Assembly: GCA_036506275.1 (NCBI GenBank)
Contig: DASXSB010000100.1
Location: 1 to 48,343 of the forward strand
Source: DASXSB01 sp036506275
GTDB lineage: Bacteria > Methylomirabilota > Methylomirabilia > Rokubacteriales > CSP1-6
Direction: 5' to 3'
DNA: 48,343 nt
Under the pieces are notes generated by a model. That model was not told the origin of the DNA. It worked only from the letters and a program-made list of their open reading frames with translations, and ran no database searches. The translations under genes were made by a program, and so were the position numbers. Positions 42,965-48,343 of this stretch are shown here, one piece after another; within the stretch, counting starts at the first letter, position 1; each line of letters begins with the position of its first letter.

Positions 42965-43695
42965 CGCCGCCGGTGCGCGAGGCGCGCCTCCGCGGCGCGC
43001 AGATCCTCCTCGGTGTCGACGCCGATGGTCGCCTCGTCGGTTTCCGCCACGAGGATCGGGATGCCGTGCTCGAGGAAGCGGAGCTGTTCCAGCGACTCCG
43101 CCCGCTCCAGCACCGACGGTGGCAGGCGATGGAAGGTGTCGAGGGCGACGCGCCGGTACGCGTACAGCCCCATGTGCTTGTAGCGAACGACGCCGGTGCC
43201 GTCGCGGTCGTAGGGGACAGGGTGGCGCGAGAAGTAGAGCGCATGGTGGTCGGCGTCACAGACGACCTTCACGACGTTGGGGTTGCCGACGTCGTCGGCG
43301 GTGGCGCGGATGCGGAGCGTGGTCACCTGCGTGTCGGGAAGGGAGAGAAACGGAGTCACCAGACGCTCGATGTGGCCGGGAGTGACGAGGGGCTCATCGC
43401 CCTGGATGTTGACGTACACGTCGGCGACACGCCCCTGCGCCACTTCCCACACGCGATCGGTGCCCGAGTGGTGCGTGTTCGCCGTGAGCACGGCCGGGAT
43501 GTGGAGCTGGTGACAGGCTTCCACCACCTCGTCGGCGTCGGTGGCGACGAGGACGTCGCTCAGGTGGGCGGCCCGGCACGCGCGCTCGTAGACGTGGGCG
43601 ATCATCGGCCGCCCCGCGATCTCGCGCAGCACCTTGCGCGGAAGCCGCTTGGAGTGGAGCCGAGCCGGAATGACCCCGAGCGCGGTGAGGCTCAT
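42961..43695 (-). CDS. kdsB: 3-deoxy-manno-octulosonate cytidylyltransferase (CMP-Kdo synthetase)
   Basis: The 244-residue nucleotidyltransferase has VIPARLHSKRLPRKVL (CTP loop), VLVATDADEVVEAC, HHSGTDRVWEVA, VNIQGDEPLV (metal and Kdo site) and YKHMGLYAYRR. KdsB activates Kdo with CTP for lipid A-core synthesis. It overlaps the aldolase gene upstream and the MFS gene downstream by 4 nt each. That unusual company leaves open activation of another 3-deoxy-2-keto acid, but the sequence looks like ordinary KdsB. Confidence 0.92.
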   Translation of the reverse strand: MSLTALGVIPARLHSKRLPRKVLREIAGRPMIAHVYERACRAAHLSDVLVATDADEVVEACHQLHIPAVLTANTHHSGTDRVWEVAQGRVADVYVNIQGDEPLVTPGHIERLVTPFLSLPDTQVTTLRIRATADDVGNPNVVKVVCDADHHALYFSRHPVPYDRDGTGVVRYKHMGLYAYRRVALDTFHRLPPSVLERAESLEQLRFLEHGIPILVAETDEATIGVDTEEDLRAAEARLAHRRR

Positions 43696-44474
43696 CCGGG
43701 GCCGCTCTCGGTGCGCACGGCGTCGCGGGCGGCCCGGGCCGCCGCCACCAGGAAACGCTGATCGTTGATCATCCCGACCATGCGCCAGCCCTCGGCGATC
43801 CGGCGATTCACGGTATCGGCGGTGGCGCAGTGGATGCCCGGCACCACGCCGTGGCGCTGGGCGGCCGCGAACACCGTCCGCATCGCCTCCTGGAACTCGC
43901 GGTGCGGCGGTTCCAGGGAGGGCGCGAGGCCCATCGACGCGCACAGGTCGTTGGGGCCCACGTAGAAGGCGTCGATGCCGGGCACGCCGAGGATGGCGTC
44001 GATGTTCTTCACCGCCTCCGCGTGCTCGATCTGCGCGATGACGAGGATCTCCTCGTTGGCGCGGCTGAAGTAGGTCGGCGCGTCGGTGCGGAACGACAGC
44101 GCGAAGCGCCCGGCGCCGAGGCTGCGCCGCCCCGCCGGCGGATACTTGCACGCCGCCACCAGCAGCTCCGCCTCTTCGCGTGTCTTGACGTTGGGAGCGA
44201 GCACGCCCCAGGCGCCCGCATCGAGGACACGCTTGACATGCTCCTCGCTGAGCGCGGGCACGCGCGCGAGGGGCGCCACCGGATAACGGCTGATGGTCGC
44301 GAACATGGTGGCCATCACGCCGACGTCGATGGGGCCATGCTCGGTGTCGATGAGGAGCCAGTCGAAGCCGACCGACGCCATCAGTTCCGCGGCGAGCGGA
44401 TCGGCGAAATGCAACAACGTTCCGAACTGCGCCGCGCCCATTTTCAGGCGGCGCTTCAGGTGGTTCGGAGTCAT
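43692..44474 (-). CDS. HpcH/HpaI-family class II aldolase
   Basis: The 260-residue protein has GFDWLLIDTEHGPID (catalytic His and metal region), PLARVPALSEEHVKRVLDAGAWGVLAPNV (Arg and the substrate loop), VIAQIEHAEAVKNID (metal-binding Glu) and FYVGPNDLCASMG (metal-binding Asp). Family members reversibly add pyruvate to aldehydes to make 4-hydroxy-2-keto acids. I take ATG 44474, because TATACT lies 8 nt upstream. Its stop overlaps the kdsB start, so an aldol product that is then CMP-activated is conceivable. Confidence 0.88.
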   Translation of the reverse strand: MTPNHLKRRLKMGAAQFGTLLHFADPLAAELMASVGFDWLLIDTEHGPIDVGVMATMFATISRYPVAPLARVPALSEEHVKRVLDAGAWGVLAPNVKTREEAELLVAACKYPPAGRRSLGAGRFALSFRTDAPTYFSRANEEILVIAQIEHAEAVKNIDAILGVPGIDAFYVGPNDLCASMGLAPSLEPPHREFQEAMRTVFAAAQRHGVVPGIHCATADTVNRRIAEGWRMVGMINDQRFLVAAARAARDAVRTESGPG

Positions 44475-44482
44475 GGCACGCG

Positions 44483-44488
44483 AGTATA
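44483..44488 (-). promoter_or_regulatory. -10 box of a probable leaderless transcript (HpaI-kdsB-MFS operon)
   Basis: TATACT (44488-44483 on the minus strand), 8 nt before the ATG at 44474, with no ribosome binding site. This is the best -10 match of the leaderless set. Confidence 0.55.
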
Positions 44489-44638
44489 CCTTCAACCTGC
44501 TGCCCAGTGGCTGTGCACATCGCACTGCTACGGGGCAGCGCGACGGGGGGATGGTGGTGGGCGATGCGTTGAGTTCCGGCGCCATCCGACGCGCACGCGT
44601 CTGGCTCGCGATTTGCGTTCGCCGGGCGCGCCCGCGCA

Positions 44639-44659
44639 GTGAACAGAGGGGCTGTTCAC
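44639..44659. promoter_or_regulatory. inverted repeat just before the heme-oxygenase-like gene
   Basis: GTGAACAG (44639-44646) and CTGTTCAC (44652-44659) are perfect 8-bp arms around AGGGG. The site ends 21 nt before the ATG at 44681 and just before the ribosome binding site, so it may be an operator or a leader hairpin. Confidence 0.45.
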
Positions 44660-44680
44660 CTTCACATGAGGAGGGGCCTC

Positions 44681-45412
44681 ATGCGCATCGGATCCGCCGT
44701 CGAGTGTTTGCCGCTTCGCACGCCGGAAGACGTGGTCGCCGACGAGATTGTAGAGTATTCACATCAGGCGCTCCGCAAGAGCCGCTTCTTCTCGGCGCTC
44801 GCCGCCGACCAGGTCTCGATGGACCGCTTCACGTACGTGCTCGGCCAGTACCGTCTCCTGCGCGATCGATTCCACACCTGGTTCGGGCTCTGCATCTTCA
44901 AGAGCGGCACCTGTGACGACGACAACGTCCGCGCGGCCGTGCTCGCGCTCGCCGAGCACATTGCCATCGAGATGCGCGATGGTCACGATCGATTGTTCCG
45001 TCAGTTCCTCGTCGATATCGGGTTGTCGGAGCCGGCGATGCGCGCGATGGCGCGAAGCGAGGCGACCCGTCGCTACGACGAGTCGTTCTTCGCGCGCTTC
45101 GGCCTGGACGGAGAGACGTTCTTCGACGCCGTGAGCGCGCTCAGCGCCCGCGAGATCTTCCACTCCATCCGCAACGAGTACGTGCTCACGCACTTCCTCC
45201 GATCGCGCGGATTCGGCGACTCCGAGTGGTGGACCCTTCACGTCGACCTCGAGCTCGACCACTTCAAGGCGGCCGTCCAGCCCGTGCTCCGGCGGGGGGA
45301 CGGCGAGGCGGCGGTGGCCGCCCTCGTCTCCATCGTGAAGCGCGAGATCGACCGCCACGTCCAGTACTGGGACGAGCTGCTGGAAGAAGCCGAAGCCGCC
45401 GGCGCCTGTTGA
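44681..45412 (+). CDS. heme-oxygenase-like (PqqC/TenA fold) iron-type enzyme, unassigned
   Basis: The ATG at 44681 follows GAGGAGG. The 243-residue, all-helical protein resembles iron-containing redox enzymes of the heme-oxygenase-like fold: EIVEYSHQALRKSRFFSAL start, YVLGQYRLLRDRFHTWF, ALAEHIAIEMRDGHDRLF, HSIRNEYVLTHFL and HVDLELDHFKA. The last segment gives H-x3-E-x2-H, the pattern of metal ligands in diiron members (HDO group). Possible reactions include oxidative C-C or C-N cleavage; the substrate is unknown. It stands alone behind a palindrome, divergent from the aldolase operon. Confidence 0.75.
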   Translation: MRIGSAVECLPLRTPEDVVADEIVEYSHQALRKSRFFSALAADQVSMDRFTYVLGQYRLLRDRFHTWFGLCIFKSGTCDDDNVRAAVLALAEHIAIEMRDGHDRLFRQFLVDIGLSEPAMRAMARSEATRRYDESFFARFGLDGETFFDAVSALSAREIFHSIRNEYVLTHFLRSRGFGDSEWWTLHVDLELDHFKAAVQPVLRRGDGEAAVAALVSIVKREIDRHVQYWDELLEEAEAAGAC

Positions 45413-45416
45413 CCAT

Positions 45417-45453
45417 GGCGCCGCGGCGGCCACGCCGGGGCCGCCGCGGCGCC
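45417..45453. terminator. perfect 15-bp GC hairpin between convergent genes
   Basis: Arms 45417-45431 and 45439-45453 are exact inverted repeats with a 7-nt loop. The hairpin lies 4 nt after one stop and 34 nt from the other, which suits a bidirectional transcript end, although no U-tract follows. Confidence 0.55.
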
Positions 45454-45487
45454 TCCGCCCAGGTGGCGCGGCGCCTCCCCGCGACAT

Positions 45488-47131
45488 TCAGTTTCGCAAG
45501 GGCACCAGGCGGAGCGGTCGCGCCTCCGGTTCCAGCAGCCAGACCTTGCGATCGCGAAAGTACTCGAGGAGGCGGACGTTCTCGTCGCCCATGTCGCGCG
45601 CCCACACCACGGGAGCGGCGTCGATGTCGGCGGCGTTGTAGACCCACTCGTCGTGCACGAAGTGCGCGGGCCCGTAGCGCACGATGACGAGATCGCGGCC
45701 CGGTTGCGCCGTGAGCTCGGCGACGAGCTTCGCCCGCGCCCGCCCGAATCGTTCCGACGGCGGCGCCGCCAGGAAGAGCGACGCGACCACGGACACGAGC
45801 AACACCGGGATCACGGCGTCGACCGCCGTCCGCAGCATCGCGCTCCCCCCGCGTCGCCACGCCCGCAGACGACGCAGCGCTTGCGTCACCACCACGTAGA
45901 TCAGCGGCGCCGCGGGCGCCGCGTAGTGCGGGAAGAACCACGTCTCCGTGAGGAGGGCGACGACGAGCACGGCGACGGAGGCGACGGCGATCCGCGTCCA
46001 CGGATCGCGCAACGCGCCGGGAGCGCCCGCCCCCGCGATCACGAGGGCACCGCCGAGGAAGAACGCGCCCAGCGCCACCACCCTGAACGCGACAACGTCG
46101 AGGAAGCCGCGGGGCGTGCGGCGGGACTCGAACGCGTGGAGCGCGTAGCCGATCTGGAAGTCGCGCAGCGCCTGATGACGATAGGGCGGCGGCTGCGCGC
46201 GCACGTGTCCGAACAGGAAGAGCGGCGTCACGCTGTACGACGCCTCGTGGATCGCGTAGGGAAGCGTCCACGGAGAGCCGGTGACGGCGCGATTGTAGAC
46301 AGCCATGGCGGCGCCCGTCACGCCGAGCACGAGCACGACGGGAACGACCGCCCGCGCGAGCGTCACGGGCTCCCGTCGATGGCGGAGGAGGTAGACGGCG
46401 AGGACGCACGCGGGAACGATGCTCAGCACCACCCCCTCGAAGGGCCGGCTGTTGGCGAGGATCGCGAGACCGACGCCGACGGCGAGGGAGGCAGAGATTC
46501 GGGGGCGATCGACCAGTCGCCGCACACCGCCGAAGAGAAGCGCGCCTCCGATGACGGCCACGCCGCCGCCCCAGTAGCTGTACCCCCAGGGAGCGAGCCG
46601 TCCTCCACCGAGGAAGGTGAGGTGGAGCGCGGCGATCACGGCCGCATAGCGCGCCCACCGCGGCGGCAACCAGACCTGGAACATCCAGGCCATGGCCGTC
46701 GCCGCCAGTCCCACCTGAAGCCACACGCCGACGACGGGGAGGCCGGTCGTGATCTGTCCCAGAGCGAGGAGCAGTGCCTGCGCGGGCTGGTACTTCGAGG
46801 CGTAGGTCGGCTGCACGATGACGTGGATCGATTCGAAGAACGGCCACAGAGGGTGCGGGGGGTTGGTGAGACGGAGGTGCGCGAAGGTGTCGGCCCCGAG
46901 CAGATAGCTGAACTCGTCGTTGACGAACGGCACCGGCATTCCGACGATGACGGCGCGGGCGGCGGCGCCGGCGAAGATGGCGATCCCGAGCAGCACCGCG
47001 AACGTCGTCGGGCTTCGCGGGTAGCCCCAGAGCCGGGCGAGGCGGGGAGCACGACGGCGGGGAGCGAGTACGACCACGGCGAGCAACAGGAGGACGACCT
47101 CCAGCGCCGCCTGTTGGGCCTCCGGCCACAT
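45488..47131 (-). CDS. polytopic GT-C type glycosyltransferase (PMT/ArnT-like)
   Basis: The start at ATG 47131 shares a base with the upstream TGA. The 547-residue protein has many hydrophobic helices, a first periplasmic loop with VNDEFSYLLGADTFAHLRL (Asp-Glu pair typical of GT-C catalytic loops) and a soluble C-terminal part of about 100 residues. GT-C enzymes take sugars from polyprenyl-phosphate carriers on the outer side of the inner membrane. The preceding GT2 gene could make that donor. The acceptor may be lipid A, a protein or a glycan; this is inference. Confidence 0.75.
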   Translation of the reverse strand: MWPEAQQAALEVVLLLLAVVVLAPRRRAPRLARLWGYPRSPTTFAVLLGIAIFAGAAARAVIVGMPVPFVNDEFSYLLGADTFAHLRLTNPPHPLWPFFESIHVIVQPTYASKYQPAQALLLALGQITTGLPVVGVWLQVGLAATAMAWMFQVWLPPRWARYAAVIAALHLTFLGGGRLAPWGYSYWGGGVAVIGGALLFGGVRRLVDRPRISASLAVGVGLAILANSRPFEGVVLSIVPACVLAVYLLRHRREPVTLARAVVPVVLVLGVTGAAMAVYNRAVTGSPWTLPYAIHEASYSVTPLFLFGHVRAQPPPYRHQALRDFQIGYALHAFESRRTPRGFLDVVAFRVVALGAFFLGGALVIAGAGAPGALRDPWTRIAVASVAVLVVALLTETWFFPHYAAPAAPLIYVVVTQALRRLRAWRRGGSAMLRTAVDAVIPVLLVSVVASLFLAAPPSERFGRARAKLVAELTAQPGRDLVIVRYGPAHFVHDEWVYNAADIDAAPVVWARDMGDENVRLLEYFRDRKVWLLEPEARPLRLVPLRN

Positions 47132-48330
47132 CAGGTGCGGCGCAGACGGAGGATGCTGAGGAAGAAGCTCCCGAGGATGGTTTGGAAGCCGAGCGCGGTG
47201 AGAGTGGCGCCCGGGATGACCCACCGCATGGTGTAGTCGTAGTCCAGCGGCCCGAAGCCGGCGGCACGCCAGATGTTCACCGCCCCTGCCAGCAGCACGA
47301 TACCGGTCCCGAACACGACGCCGCCGAGCAGCAGCCCGCGCTCCAGCGGAAAGATCGTCGCCATCCGCGTCATGCGGGGATCGGCCGGCAACAATCCCTC
47401 GCTGATGGCGAAGGTCTTCGTGTAGAGCGCGAACAGGATCGACTGGTGGCCGAGGAGGACAGCGAGACTGGCGAAGAGCAGGGTGTGGACGTCGAACGTC
47501 GTTCCCCGGATGGTCAGGCGCGGGAAGGCGACGGCATAGCCGAATAGTCCGAGCAGGATCAGGATCATGCCGGGGAGGAAAAAGAGCCAGCGCGGCGAGT
47601 AGGCGAGGATGAACCGGAGCGTGCGCCAGCCGTCGCGCCAGGTGCGCAGGTGCGGCGTGCGCGAGACACGCCCGTCCCGATGGAGCGTGATCGGCACCTC
47701 CGTGATCCGCGCTCCGAGCAGGCTCGACTTCACGAGCATCTCGACCGCGAACTCCATCCCCGTGCAGCGCTGGTCGAGGCTCCGGTAGTGCGCCATCGTG
47801 AAGCCGCGGAGGCCGCAGTTGACGTCGTGGACGGGCACCCCGAACCACCACCGCCCGAGCAGCGAGAAGAACGGGTTGCCGAGCCAGCGATGGGACGCCG
47901 GCATCGCTCCCGGCATCACGGTGCCGCCGCCCGAGGGCAGTCGGCAGCCCTGCACGAGGTCGTAGCCGTCGCGGAGCTTGGCCAGGATGCGGGGAATCTC
48001 GCCGAAGTCGTAGCTGTCGTCGGCATCACCCATGATGACGTAGCGACCGCCCGCCGCCGCGATCCCCCCCCTGAGGGCGCTGCCGTACCCCTTCGTCGGG
48101 ACCGGAACCACGCGCGCGCCGGCCGCCTCCGCCAGCGACTGCGAGCCGTCCGTGCTGCCGTTGTCGGCGACGATCACCTCGCCCTTGATCCCGGCCTCGC
48201 GCATCGCGCGCATGGCCTTGCCGACGCAGGTGGCGACGGTGTCGGCCTCGTTGAGGCAGGGAATGACGACGGAGAGCTCGACGTCCGGTGGTGATTGCGA
48301 ACGGATGGAGGGTGCGGGGGAGGAGACCAT
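47131..48330 (-). CDS. GT2 polyprenyl-phosphate glycosyltransferase with membrane tail
   Basis: Residues ~18-240 are a GT-A domain: LSVVIPCLNEADTVATCV, IVADNGSTDGS, VIMGDADDSYDF (DxD metal site) and the acceptor region VHDVNCGLRGF. Four helices follow (after ~245). It resembles dolichol-phosphate mannosyltransferase/ArnC/GtrB enzymes that load a sugar on undecaprenyl phosphate. It is coupled by a 1-nt overlap to the GT-C gene that would use the product. The start at 48330 is close to the window edge and has no clear ribosome binding site. Confidence 0.88.
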   Translation of the reverse strand: MVSSPAPSIRSQSPPDVELSVVIPCLNEADTVATCVGKAMRAMREAGIKGEVIVADNGSTDGSQSLAEAAGARVVPVPTKGYGSALRGGIAAAGGRYVIMGDADDSYDFGEIPRILAKLRDGYDLVQGCRLPSGGGTVMPGAMPASHRWLGNPFFSLLGRWWFGVPVHDVNCGLRGFTMAHYRSLDQRCTGMEFAVEMLVKSSLLGARITEVPITLHRDGRVSRTPHLRTWRDGWRTLRFILAYSPRWLFFLPGMILILLGLFGYAVAFPRLTIRGTTFDVHTLLFASLAVLLGHQSILFALYTKTFAISEGLLPADPRMTRMATIFPLERGLLLGGVVFGTGIVLLAGAVNIWRAAGFGPLDYDYTMRWVIPGATLTALGFQTILGSFFLSILRLRRT

Positions 48331-48343
48331 CTACCCGTTACGA

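Overview
The window is GC-rich, gene-dense bacterial chromosome. A CMP-Kdo synthetase (KdsB), a LapA-type membrane protein, Tat-exported solute-binding proteins and a PmtA-like lipid methyltransferase indicate a Gram-negative envelope. The many sugar-type ABC transporters, CaiB, FAH and HpcH/HpaI enzymes would suit a soil or subsurface heterotroph of the Rokubacteria/Methylomirabilota type, but that placement is a guess from gene content. There is no rRNA and no CRISPR array; one tRNA gene is present.

Layout. 1-344: the 5' end of a minus-strand gene and a very acidic small protein behind a TTGACA/TATAAT promoter. 627-3269: an intact tRNA with CAU anticodon. Its 3' half is repeated exactly (38 bp) 2.57 kb away, bounding a decayed integrated island with mgtC, a frameshifted HAD phosphatase, two further gene relics and GTGCCCGCT repeats near both ends. 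3270-6694: sparse region with small membrane proteins and a PlsC-like acyltransferase. 7112-14658: one long plus-strand run of overlapping or closely spaced genes: CaiB CoA-transferase, crotonase-fold protein, GT4 glycosyltransferase, two different PTPS/QueD-fold proteins, GTP cyclohydrolase I, SDR reductase, HesB/ErpA, MoaD-MoaE fusion, TilS. 14721-20657: small membrane protein, an HtrA protease relic, an NtrC-type sigma54 activator, alpha/beta hydrolase, methyltransferase, LapA, DHH phosphoesterase, zinc mini-protein. 20817-25169: a membrane-receptor/HAMP/trehalose-phosphate-synthase fusion behind an ApgM-like phosphotransfer enzyme, then an FAH-family hydrolase. 25379-26808: Q/P-rich exported protein, CusF-like protein, cytochrome c. 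26849-39415: two carbohydrate-type ABC systems, one divergent from its UgpC-like ATPase, the other with two tandem binding proteins, four permeases and an embedded 48-codon CxxC ORF but no ATPase. 39441-48330: two MFS transporters, an MscS channel, an HpaI-KdsB-MFS operon, a heme-oxygenase-like protein, and a GT2/GT-C glycosyltransferase pair.

The most interesting systems are: (i) the pterin set FolE + two PTPS + SDR + glycosyltransferase, which resembles a route to a glycosylated tetrahydropterin; (ii) the receptor-fused GT20 enzyme, suggesting signal-gated disaccharide-phosphate synthesis at the membrane; (iii) the tRNA-bounded decaying island; (iv) a recurrent -10 box placed 6-8 nt before start codons, which predicts leaderless mRNAs.
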